From contig CAZPNX010000015.1 of NCBI GenBank assembly GCA_964588285.1, positions 1 through 60,447 on the forward strand: DNA of 60,447 bases, written 5' to 3'. Shown in pieces: positions 25,535-35,415 of this stretch. A program made the position numbers and the translations under genes. Below the pieces are notes generated by a model. That model saw only the letters and a list, made by a program, of their open reading frames with translations. It did no database searches and was not told the DNA's origin. Each line of letters starts with the position of its first letter. Position 1 is the stretch's first letter. The stretch is from CAZPNX01 sp964588285 (lineage in GTDB: Bacteria > Edwardsbacteria > AC1 > EtOH8).

Positions 25535-26134
25535 TTATTTTTTCCTGCGGATGAACGGTGATTCGGCCGGCGGCGCGGTTGTTGGAACACTCGGCTTTGG
25601 GCCCGTGAACGCGGCCGCCGCTTCCTGCATGGCCCCCAGGAGCACCAGAACGTCGCCCTCGTACACCTTGGTGAAAGTCTTCTCGGCGGCGCCGGTCCAG
25701 ACGTCCACCAGCCTAAGGTCAACCGCGTATCCTTTGCCGAACTTGCCCAGCGATCCGCCCACCACCTTCCGGACGCCCAGGGCCTGGCCGGCCTCGGCCA
25801 GGCAAGCCGTCTGGTCGCAAGATGCGCTCTGCTTGAAGCCACGCGAGGCGAGGACCTGGTCGCGCCTGGCCCGCTCTGTTACGGCGAAGGACTGGCTTTT
25901 GCCCAACTCGCCGGTCAGCTTGTCGGTCAGCATGGCCGCCTGCTCCGGTGACAGTCCGGAGGACACGGCCAGGTCCATCACGGCCAGGGTGGCAGGGGCC
26001 GTCGGCAGGGTCGCCGCTTCCGGGGCAGGCTGCCGGTACTCCGCTCCCCTCTTCGGCGGCGGTGCGGCGCAGCCGGACAGGAGCCATGCAAGGATCGTCA
26101 CTATTAACGATATCGCAAAATGATTGGCTATCAT
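25535..26134 (-). CDS. CsgG/LpoB-like lipoprotein
   Basis: 199 residues with a lipoprotein signal and lipobox WLLSGC (Cys22). The core pattern (LAVMDLAVSSGLSPEQA, LTDKLTGELGKSQSFAVTER, a CDQTACLAEAGQALGV segment, then GSLGKFGKGYAVDLRLVDVWTG) matches the CsgG-like/LpoB-like family that recurs in envelope proteins of FCB and spirochaete lineages. The C-terminal 30 residues are Pro/Ala-rich and end in basic residues. Probably an outer-membrane-anchored periplasmic protein; a pore function as in true CsgG cannot be claimed. It lies between hutU and hutI. Confidence 0.7.
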   Translation of the reverse strand: MIANHFAISLIVTILAWLLSGCAAPPPKRGAEYRQPAPEAATLPTAPATLAVMDLAVSSGLSPEQAAMLTDKLTGELGKSQSFAVTERARRDQVLASRGFKQSASCDQTACLAEAGQALGVRKVVGGSLGKFGKGYAVDLRLVDVWTGAAEKTFTKVYEGDVLVLLGAMQEAAAAFTGPKPSVPTTAPPAESPFIRRKK

Positions 26135-26169
26135 TTCGATTTTTACATCTTATATAAACCAAAGATGTT

Positions 26170-27822
<1,653 letters not shown>

Positions 27823-27837
27823 ATCAGACCCTTTTCT

Positions 27838-27906
27838 TCACCACAAAGGCACGAAGTACACCAAAAACCGTTAATGTATCAGAGTGCCTTGGTGTCTTGG
27901 TGGTTA
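27838..27906. repeat. Dispersed palindromic repeat, copy 2 (3' end of the M48 gene)
   Basis: ACCACAAAGGCACGAAGTAC on the left is mirrored by CCTTGGTGTCTTGGTGGTT on the right, matching copy 1 at 24181-24246. The right arm encodes the last residues of the M48 protease (LNHQDTKAL) and its stop. The repeat therefore appears to have replaced or extended the native C-terminus. Confidence 0.7.
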
Positions 27907-29177
27907 AGTTTAGTATTATTATCGTTATCTATCGCCTCCAGCCGGGCCAGCAGTGGCGGATGGCTGTAATGAAAGGCCACGTACCAAGGATGGGGGAACA
28001 GGTTCGACAGATTTCTATCCCCCAAACGTCGTAGAGCGCTTTTCAGGTCGCCGGGTTCGGGGCGCAGCTTAAGCGAAAATGCGTCGGCCTGGTATTCGTG
28101 CTGCCGGGAAAGCCAGGTTGTCAGCGGAGAAAACAACAGGCCCAGGGGAGAGAACAGCATCGAGGCCACCACCAAGGCTAGGCCGACCACTGGACCGGAT
28201 AGTCCGATTTTGGAATAGATGTCATAAAGGCCGATTGCCCGGTAGAACCAGGGGCTGGACAGCACCAGCGCCGTCAGGAAGAGGGCCGCCCCGCTGAAAA
28301 CAACCGAGGCCGCCAGCATCCGTGGGATATGCCCCAGCTTCCAGTGCCCTATCTCGTGCCCCAGCACCGCCAGCAGTTCGCCCTGGCGGTAGCTTCTCAG
28401 CATGGTGTCGTAGAAGACGATCCTCCGGGTCCGGCCCAGACCGGTGAAATAGGCGTTGTCATGGGTGCTGCGGCGCGATGCATCCATCTGGAAAACACCG
28501 GCTAAAGGGAATCTGGCTTTTTTGGCCAGTTCCAGGATGCTTTCCTTGAGCTCCTGATCGGCGACGGGCGCAAACTTGTTGAACAAAGGAGCCAGCCACA
28601 CCGGCGCCACAAAAATTATCAGCAGTGAAAATACGGCCACCAACCCCCAGGCCGGCAGCCACCATCTATTTCCCAACCACCCTATAAATATATAGAATCC
28701 AAAGAACAGCAATCCCATCAACAGGCCTGAGACCAGCAGGCCTTTGGCTTGGTCGGCCGCCCAGATCTTGGGAGTAATGGTGCTGAAGCCGAAGCGTTTT
28801 TCGATGCCGAAGCTGGAGGCCAGGGAGGCCGGCAGGCCGGACAGATGCAATATTAAAAGAGGAACGAACAAGGCCGCCATACCCTGCAGCCACAAGGGCC
28901 AAGAAGTTTCTGAAAGCTCACGGGCCAGCCAAGGCAGCAGACCGGTCAGCAGAATGGCGGCGGCTACGGCCAGCCCCAGGCCGCCTCCCCAGCATCCCAG
29001 CCAGGCATTGGCCTTATTGTAGGCGACCATGGAAACCAACCGCTCCGGTTCGATCCAATCACGCAGACCGGCGGGCAGCCCTCCGGCCGCCCGGCTCTCC
29101 ATGTGGCGGACATTCAGCAGCGACAGGGCGCAGGAGAAAAAGTATCCCCAAGACATAACGGCCAGAATCAACGCCAT
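27879..29177 (-). CDS. M48-family membrane metalloprotease (Ste24/CAAX protease-like)
   Basis: 432 residues with about six or seven hydrophobic segments, the zinc motif HEIGH at 274-278 and the third-ligand region HEYQADAF. The arrangement matches Ste24-type membrane proteases, which in bacteria act in membrane-protein quality control. The final nine residues come from a dispersed repeat (see 27838-27906), so the natural C-terminus has probably been altered. It starts one base after the GGDEF-ATPase-TPR stop, with AGGAG inside the upstream gene, so the two are coupled. Confidence 0.88.
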   Translation of the reverse strand: MALILAVMSWGYFFSCALSLLNVRHMESRAAGGLPAGLRDWIEPERLVSMVAYNKANAWLGCWGGGLGLAVAAAILLTGLLPWLARELSETSWPLWLQGMAALFVPLLILHLSGLPASLASSFGIEKRFGFSTITPKIWAADQAKGLLVSGLLMGLLFFGFYIFIGWLGNRWWLPAWGLVAVFSLLIIFVAPVWLAPLFNKFAPVADQELKESILELAKKARFPLAGVFQMDASRRSTHDNAYFTGLGRTRRIVFYDTMLRSYRQGELLAVLGHEIGHWKLGHIPRMLAASVVFSGAALFLTALVLSSPWFYRAIGLYDIYSKIGLSGPVVGLALVVASMLFSPLGLLFSPLTTWLSRQHEYQADAFSLKLRPEPGDLKSALRRLGDRNLSNLFPHPWYVAFHYSHPPLLARLEAIDNDNNTKLNHQDTKAL

Positions 29178-29178
29178 C

Positions 29179-32100
29179 TCAGGGAACTCCTGGACGTAGT
29201 TTCTTCAGCTCCCGCTGGGCCTTGTCCTTCCAGATCCCGGACTCTATGGTTTCGAATACGGCGAAGGCTTCCTCCAGACAAACGGCGGCCTCGGCCGTCT
29301 GGCCGGAACCGGCCTGCAGAAGACCCAGCCAGTAATTGCTGATCCCCTCTTGAAGCCTCATGCCTAAAGAACGGAAAATCTCCCTGGCCAGTTTCAGCAG
29401 GCGGTGAGCCTGGTCGCGGCGGCCCTGCATCATCTCGGCCCTGCCGGCCAGCAGGTTGAACTGACCCTGGTGGCTGCCGTGTCTATCGGTCAGGAATTTT
29501 TTCGTCTTGGCCAGCTCCTTCATGGCCTCGCGGGGTCGTCCCTGTTCCAGCCAAAGCTCGGCCGACAACTGGCTGACCATAGTGGCCATAAATTTGGAAC
29601 GGATGGTCTTGGAATAGCGGTAGGCCTTCCTGATGGCCCTCCTGGCCTTGCCCAGCTCCCCGGCTTCAAGATGATAGGCGGTCAGGGAAACTGCCAGCAG
29701 ATATTGCGAGGGAAGGTTGGGCGATGCCGAGCATCGGGCTGCTTCGATGAAACAGCGCTTGGCCTGGGCCAGGTCGCCCAGACAGAGGTGGACGTCGCCC
29801 AAGCCGTTGAGTATCAACTGACGGCATTCGCGGTCGCCGGCCTCGTCGGCCATGGCCATAGCCTGCTGCAGCGACTCCAGGGCTTTGCGGTACTGGGCAA
29901 GTCCGCGGTAGACCAACCCCAGGTTGCGGGAGGCCAGTATCCCCAGCCCCTTCTGCGGAACCTCGGCGTTGATCTTCAGAGCCGCCCGATAGCACTCCAA
30001 GGCCTGGGCGAATTGGTCCTGGTCGGTGTGGATGTTGCCCAATGATACCAAGCTCAGGGCTTCGCCGCGGCGGTCGCCCACCAGTCTTTTCAGGCTGAGG
30101 GAGCGCTGCAGCAGATCTATGGCCCGAGGCATGTCTCCTTTGACCCGGGCCAGCACGCTGAGATTGCCCTGCACCAAGGCCTGGTTCACCCGGTCGTTCC
30201 TTGCTTGAAAGGCTTTCAGCGCCTTGTCAAAATATCTTTTAGCCTCGTCCAGACGGCCCCGGCTGAAGGCCAGGTTTCCCAGGTTGGTCCAGGCCTGCCC
30301 GGTGGAGCCGGTTCCCGTTTTCAGAGAGACGGAGCGGCGCAAGCATTCGGCCGAACGGCCGTATTGCCCCAAATTGCGGTAAATGACGCCCAGAAGGTTG
30401 AGGGCGCCGGATATGGCCGGCTTGTTCCCCAGCCGCTTGAATATCTCATAGGCGCGCCGGGCCGGCGCCAGGGCCTGATGGTGCTGGGACAGGCCGTAGG
30501 ACATGACCATGGCCGAACGGAACAGCACCTCGGCCTCACATCGGGAGATTTTGGTCTCCCTAGCTTGGCGCAGCATCTGTTCGTATTCGTCCAATAGTTT
30601 TTGGGGATCTCCGATGCGAAAATCTATCTCCAGGGCTTTCATTCTGACATTCCACAGCTTCTGGTCTCCATCGTTCGCACCCGATTCCTTCATCAGGTCC
30701 ATAGCCCAACCCAGATAGCGACGGGCGTCCCAATTGGAGTAGGCCTGGTCGGCCTTATCTGCGGCCTTTAGGCAGTAGCCGATACCCTTCTGGCAGTCCC
30801 CAGCCCGATGGTAATGATAAGCCAGGTCCTCGATGACGCTGGCCAGCCGGCCTCGGCCCCTCCGCTCCAGGATCTCGCCCACCTTCCGGTGGGCCTCCCT
30901 GGCTTCCTGGCCCTGGGCCCACTTCTGATAAATGGCCTGCTGGCATATCTCCTCCCTAAACATCAGCCGGTTTCGCTCCCCGCCGGCCAATCCCACCCTA
31001 GTGATCTCCTCAAGCAGGCCGTCGACATGCCCGGGATTGAAGCCGGTGATCTCCTCGATTATCTCCCGGTCGAAGCTTCCGGCCACGCTGGCCACCGCCA
31101 GAAGCTCCCTGGCCTCCGGGCTCAGCCGGCTGTACTTCTGGTGGACAACGTCGGCCACCTTGCGGGGAACAATCATCTCCTCGGGTTCGCGGAAGCGCCA
31201 GCCCTCACGGTCCACCGCCAGGTGCTCCCGCAGATGTAGCTCCCTCAGGATCTCCTCGATGAAGTAGGGATTGCCCCCGCTCTTCTTGACCATGTAATTG
31301 GCCAGCCTATCCCCCGGCTCCTCGCCCAGCGCCAGGCCTACGCTCTCCCTAACGGCGGCGGTATCGAAATGACCCAGCTCCACTTCGTAGAGCTCCAGCT
31401 CCCGGCCCACCCCGGCCACGAACTCCTGCCACTCCGGCCCCATCTCCTCGCTGCGGCATATCAGGACGAAGGCGATGTCCCGGTCGCGCAGGGCCCGCAT
31501 CAGATAGCGCAGCACCCCGGGAGATTCCCGGTCCATCCATTGGATGTTGTCCACCACCAGGATCTTCCGGATCTCGCCCTGTTCGATGAACAGCCTCACC
31601 CCTTCGTAGAGCCGGTATTTGTCCAGCACCGGCCCTATTTTGCTCACCTGTTCGCTGATCTGGTGTCCCAGTTCCGGGAGCAGCTTGACGATCTCCAACT
31701 GGAAGGCGGGCGGCAGTTCCCTGATGATCTGCTCCCCCCGGCGGCGCAGTTTATAGGCCAGCAGTTGCCTGATGCAGTGGTAGCTGATGGCCTCGTCTAA
31801 AGACAGGCAGTCGGCCCAGAGCACCTCCCGGTAGCTGATCCGGTTGAGAACCTCGCGCACCAGCCGGGTCTTGCCGATGCCCACCGCCCCCTTGACCAGC
31901 ACCACCTTGGCCCGCCCCTCGGCCGCCATCAGGTAGAGGCTCAACCGCTCCTTCTCCCGGCTGCGGTCGACAAAGGCTTTGATGGGCACCTCCAGATGCC
32001 GGGAGCGGATGGCCCCCAGCCGGTCCCGGCCACGCCGCTTGGCGTCGTAGAGCGACTCGTCGGCTATCTTGATCAGCTCCGACAGGTTGCCGGCGTCCTG

Positions 32101-32499
32101 GGGATGCTCGGCGATGCCCACGCTGATGGTGATGGCGTGCCCGGCCATCTTGCGGAAGCGGCATCTCTCCAGTATTCTCTGGTAGATGCGCTCGGCGTCG
32201 TTGCGGCCGATGCCCTGCATGTAGCATAGGAACTCGTCTCCCCCGTAGCGCAGCACCCGGTCGCTGGGGCGGATGCAGGAACGGAGGTAGGCGGCGAATT
32301 CCCGGATCACCTGGTCGCCGTGCTGGTGGCCGAACAGGTCGTTGATCTCCTTGAAGCGGTCGATGTCCACCATCACCAGGCAAAAGCAGGCCCGCCGATC
32401 CATAAGAGATCTGAGCTCCGGCTCCAGCACCTCGGACAGATAGCGCCGGTTATAGGATCCGGTCAGCTCGTCGATGTATTGTCGGTCGGATCCGGTCAT
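29179..32499 (-). CDS. GGDEF - AAA ATPase - TPR signalling protein
   Basis: 1106 residues. A diguanylate cyclase domain occupies about 1-165, with intact GGDEF (86-90) and an RxxD inhibitory site (RPSD, 77-80) exactly five residues before it, so c-di-GMP synthesis with product inhibition is plausible. A STAND/AAA ATPase-like domain follows, with Walker A GAVGIGKT (204-211) and VVDNIQWMD as Walker B. From about 590 to the end are many TPR units. No HTH or membrane segment is present. This combination looks like a ligand- or partner-gated cyclase. Its ATG overlaps the hutH stop by four bases. Confidence 0.85.
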   Translation of the reverse strand: MTGSDRQYIDELTGSYNRRYLSEVLEPELRSLMDRRACFCLVMVDIDRFKEINDLFGHQHGDQVIREFAAYLRSCIRPSDRVLRYGGDEFLCYMQGIGRNDAERIYQRILERCRFRKMAGHAITISVGIAEHPQDAGNLSELIKIADESLYDAKRRGRDRLGAIRSRHLEVPIKAFVDRSREKERLSLYLMAAEGRAKVVLVKGAVGIGKTRLVREVLNRISYREVLWADCLSLDEAISYHCIRQLLAYKLRRRGEQIIRELPPAFQLEIVKLLPELGHQISEQVSKIGPVLDKYRLYEGVRLFIEQGEIRKILVVDNIQWMDRESPGVLRYLMRALRDRDIAFVLICRSEEMGPEWQEFVAGVGRELELYEVELGHFDTAAVRESVGLALGEEPGDRLANYMVKKSGGNPYFIEEILRELHLREHLAVDREGWRFREPEEMIVPRKVADVVHQKYSRLSPEARELLAVASVAGSFDREIIEEITGFNPGHVDGLLEEITRVGLAGGERNRLMFREEICQQAIYQKWAQGQEAREAHRKVGEILERRGRGRLASVIEDLAYHYHRAGDCQKGIGYCLKAADKADQAYSNWDARRYLGWAMDLMKESGANDGDQKLWNVRMKALEIDFRIGDPQKLLDEYEQMLRQARETKISRCEAEVLFRSAMVMSYGLSQHHQALAPARRAYEIFKRLGNKPAISGALNLLGVIYRNLGQYGRSAECLRRSVSLKTGTGSTGQAWTNLGNLAFSRGRLDEAKRYFDKALKAFQARNDRVNQALVQGNLSVLARVKGDMPRAIDLLQRSLSLKRLVGDRRGEALSLVSLGNIHTDQDQFAQALECYRAALKINAEVPQKGLGILASRNLGLVYRGLAQYRKALESLQQAMAMADEAGDRECRQLILNGLGDVHLCLGDLAQAKRCFIEAARCSASPNLPSQYLLAVSLTAYHLEAGELGKARRAIRKAYRYSKTIRSKFMATMVSQLSAELWLEQGRPREAMKELAKTKKFLTDRHGSHQGQFNLLAGRAEMMQGRRDQAHRLLKLAREIFRSLGMRLQEGISNYWLGLLQAGSGQTAEAAVCLEEAFAVFETIESGIWKDKAQRELKKLRPGVP

Positions 32500-34022
32500 G
32501 ACAGCCTCCCCACAGCTTTCTCAGCCGCCTCCAGCAGCCGGCCCCCGGAGTTGGCGGCCATGATTTTCCCGATATCCAAATAAAACTCGCGGTCGGCCCG
32601 GGCCGGGGGCACCGTGCGGCGCAGTTCGCTGAAGGCGGCGGCCACGCCGCGGCCCGGAGCCAGTGGCCTGAGAAACTCCAGTCCCTGGGCGGCGCATAAA
32701 AGCTCGCAGGCCAGCACCGCCGCCACATTCTCCGCGATCTGGCCGGCCTTGCGGGCGGCGATAGTCCCCATGGAGACATGGTCCTCCTGGTTGGCCGAGG
32801 TGGGGATGGAATCCACCGAGGCCGGATGGGACAGCACCTTGTTCTCGGAGACCAGCGAGGCGGCCGTATTCTGGACGATCATCATCCCGGAGTTTAGTCC
32901 GCCCCTTTTGGTCAGAAATCCTGGCAGGCCGGAAAGCGACGGATCCAGTAGTCTGGCGATCCTTCGTTCCGAGATGTCGGCCAGCTCGGCCAGGGCCATG
33001 GCCGAGAAGTCCATGGCTAAGGCCACCGGCTGGCCGTGGAAATTGCCCCCGGAGACCACCCGGCCCCCGTCAAGCACCAGTGGGTTGTCGGTCACCGAAT
33101 TGGCTTCCACCTCCAGCACCCTGCGGACATGGGACAAGGCATCCCGGGTGGCTCCGTGGACCTGGGGCATGCAACGCAGGCAATAGGCATCCTGGACCTT
33201 GGAGCAGCCCAAATGCGACTTCCGTATCTGGCTGCCGGCCAGCAGTTTTCTAAGATTGGCAGCCGAATGAGTCTGGCCGGGATGCGGCCTAAGACGATGG
33301 ATGCCGGAATCGAAAGCGGTCGGCGTGCCCCTAAGGGCTTCCAGGGACATGGCCCCGGCCAGATCGGCCAGCCGGCACAACCGCTCGCCCTCCAGCAGGG
33401 CTAAAATCCCAACAGCCGTCATCACTTCGGTGCCGTTGGTCAGGGCCAGCCCCTCCTTGGCTTTCAACGACAAGGGCTTCAGTCCGGCCTTTTTTAAGGC
33501 GGCGGCCCCAGACATCCGTCGTCCCCGGAAAAAGGCCTGTCCCCGTCCGATGACCACCAAGGCAATATGGGCCATCGGCGCCAGGTCGCCCGAAGCCCCC
33601 ACCGAACCCTGCTGGGGCACCAACGGGACCACCTCCCGGTTAAGCATCTCCAAAAGCATGGACACCACCTGACCGCGGACTCCAGAGGCCCCTCGGGAAA
33701 GTTTTCCGGCCTGGAGGAACATGACCGCCCGCACCTGTTCCCGGCTGAAGGGCAGCCCCACTCCGGTGGCATGGCTTCTCACCAGGTTTTCCTGGAGGCG
33801 TTCGATGTCGGACAGGGGTATAGTGACCTCGGCAAAGCGCCCGAAGCCGGTGGTGATGCCGTAGACCGTTTGCTTCCCGGCTATGATCTGTTCCACCACC
33901 CGCCGGCCCGACGCCAGCTTGCCGATAGCCTTGGGCCCCAACCCGACGCGGGCCCGGCCCTGAGCCACCGCTCTCACTTCCTCCAATTTCAAGCGGGCTG
34001 AACCGAGTAAAATCTTTCTCAT
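32496..34022 (-). CDS. hutH: Histidine ammonia-lyase
   Basis: 508 residues. It deaminates L-histidine to urocanate, the first step of the pathway completed by hutU, hutI and ftcD here. The prosthetic MIO group forms from Ala-Ser-Gly, seen at residues 143-145 (GSVGASGDLAPMAH). YGITTGFG near residue 54 is also typical. It overlaps the GGDEF-ATPase-TPR gene by ATGA and starts 22 bases after a GWxTD gene, so it may be transcribed with the genes upstream. No HutC-type repressor gene is in the window. Confidence 0.97.
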   Translation of the reverse strand: MRKILLGSARLKLEEVRAVAQGRARVGLGPKAIGKLASGRRVVEQIIAGKQTVYGITTGFGRFAEVTIPLSDIERLQENLVRSHATGVGLPFSREQVRAVMFLQAGKLSRGASGVRGQVVSMLLEMLNREVVPLVPQQGSVGASGDLAPMAHIALVVIGRGQAFFRGRRMSGAAALKKAGLKPLSLKAKEGLALTNGTEVMTAVGILALLEGERLCRLADLAGAMSLEALRGTPTAFDSGIHRLRPHPGQTHSAANLRKLLAGSQIRKSHLGCSKVQDAYCLRCMPQVHGATRDALSHVRRVLEVEANSVTDNPLVLDGGRVVSGGNFHGQPVALAMDFSAMALAELADISERRIARLLDPSLSGLPGFLTKRGGLNSGMMIVQNTAASLVSENKVLSHPASVDSIPTSANQEDHVSMGTIAARKAGQIAENVAAVLACELLCAAQGLEFLRPLAPGRGVAAAFSELRRTVPPARADREFYLDIGKIMAANSGGRLLEAAEKAVGRLS

Positions 34023-34044
34023 GTTGCTGACGGCCGCAGGCGTT

Positions 34045-35415
34045 TCATTCCATATTCAGGTTTTTTATAACCTTGAGGTATTTGGGATCGGAACGGCCGG
34101 GATTCTTCTTGTCGTAAACCAGTTCGAAATTTCCGTTGCCCAACCGGTCCTGGAAAATCAGCACTTGTCCGCTTTGGTATTTCCAAATGAGAACGTCCTT
34201 GGAGTTGGTCTCCAGCAAGCGTTTTTCCACTTCGTCTGGCGGACCGTATTTGATAAACATCTTGCCCCGGTCGGTCTCGCTTCCGGCTTTGGACTGCTCC
34301 CGGTAATCGACGTCGGCCTGTCGATATCGTCTGGCATGCTCCCGCAGGGCCTCGTTCTCCGGGGTCGAGGGATCAGGGTCACGTCTTTTCCAGAACTGCC
34401 TTAAGAACTCCCTTCGTCCCTCCGGGCTTAGCTTGGCGTAAGCCGCCAGCTCGGTCTGGCTGGCGATCAGCTCAATCTTTGAGAAATACTCTCCGCCCTC
34501 CTTCTCCAGATTAGCCAACTCCTCCAGTCTCTTGCGGTGTTGGGGCAGTATCTCCAGCGGGTTGCGCTCCACCCGAAAGTTGGCCTGGGAGGTGGCCAGC
34601 ACCCGGCCGCTTCCGTCCAACGCCTGGATCCAAAAGCGATGGTAGCCGTTCTCCAGGTCATCCACCGATATGCCTCCGAACTTGACGGCCGTCCCCCGGC
34701 TTCCGGCCGTGCTGTCGCTCCGAATTATTCTGAGGGTCGGGTCCCGGGATGAACTGTAGGCCGTGTTGATCACCGCCACGGCGCCTTCGGGATTGTAGAC
34801 CTCGGCATAATAGTAGAGCCGGTTGTTGGTGGCGTCTCCGAAAGAACGCGAGGGGTGGGGCCTAACGGTCAGGCCCCCCTTCCGAAAGCGCGATGGAATG
34901 CTGTCGGCAGCGATCTCCGCAGCCAGTTCGATCTGGCTGATGGCCGTCTTTTCCTGGGGAAAACTGGGGACCTCAATCTCGGCGTCCAAACTGCCCTGTC
35001 GGCCGGAGACCAGGTCGGTCAGGGTGAAAAGCAGCCGGTGCCTGCCCGGAGTCAGGTCGGAAATCGACATCTGGTCTAACTGCCGCATGGACCTCTGGAC
35101 GGCGGCGGCGCTGTCCGGCATGGGGGCGGCGGTCTTCCAATCTTCGTTAAGCACCAGCCTCCCCGAGCTGTCGGAAAGTTGGATGGCGGTGCGGAAGAAG
35201 GCCATCCTCTGCCCCAGGCTGTCATTGGCCTGAAGCTGAAGCGGCGAAAAGGACCAGTACAATTCCTGCCAGGTTTTACCCCCCTGACTGGCGTAGGCCG
35301 CCCCGTCCACCCAGAATTCGAGCTGCCCCTCCGACCTGGTGGGCAGAGCCGATAACCGGCCGGCCGTGGCAAAAACGGCCGACAACAGCCAGGCGTATAT
35401 GGCAAAGATCCGCAT
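34045..35415 (-). CDS. GWxTD-domain secreted protein
   Basis: 456 residues with a signal peptide (IYAWLLSAVFATAGRLSA). The C-terminal third carries the GWxTD-domain pattern: FLRQFWKRRDPDPSTPENE, then GSETDRGKMFIKYGPPDEVE. The Trp of the name motif is replaced here (GSETD). The N-terminal part is beta-rich and lacks known domains. GWxTD proteins are widespread in FCB-type and related phyla, with no established function. AAAGGAAG precedes the ATG. It lies directly after the larger GWxTD gene, whose stop abuts its start. Confidence 0.82.
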   Translation of the reverse strand: MRIFAIYAWLLSAVFATAGRLSALPTRSEGQLEFWVDGAAYASQGGKTWQELYWSFSPLQLQANDSLGQRMAFFRTAIQLSDSSGRLVLNEDWKTAAPMPDSAAAVQRSMRQLDQMSISDLTPGRHRLLFTLTDLVSGRQGSLDAEIEVPSFPQEKTAISQIELAAEIAADSIPSRFRKGGLTVRPHPSRSFGDATNNRLYYYAEVYNPEGAVAVINTAYSSSRDPTLRIIRSDSTAGSRGTAVKFGGISVDDLENGYHRFWIQALDGSGRVLATSQANFRVERNPLEILPQHRKRLEELANLEKEGGEYFSKIELIASQTELAAYAKLSPEGRREFLRQFWKRRDPDPSTPENEALREHARRYRQADVDYREQSKAGSETDRGKMFIKYGPPDEVEKRLLETNSKDVLIWKYQSGQVLIFQDRLGNGNFELVYDKKNPGRSDPKYLKVIKNLNME

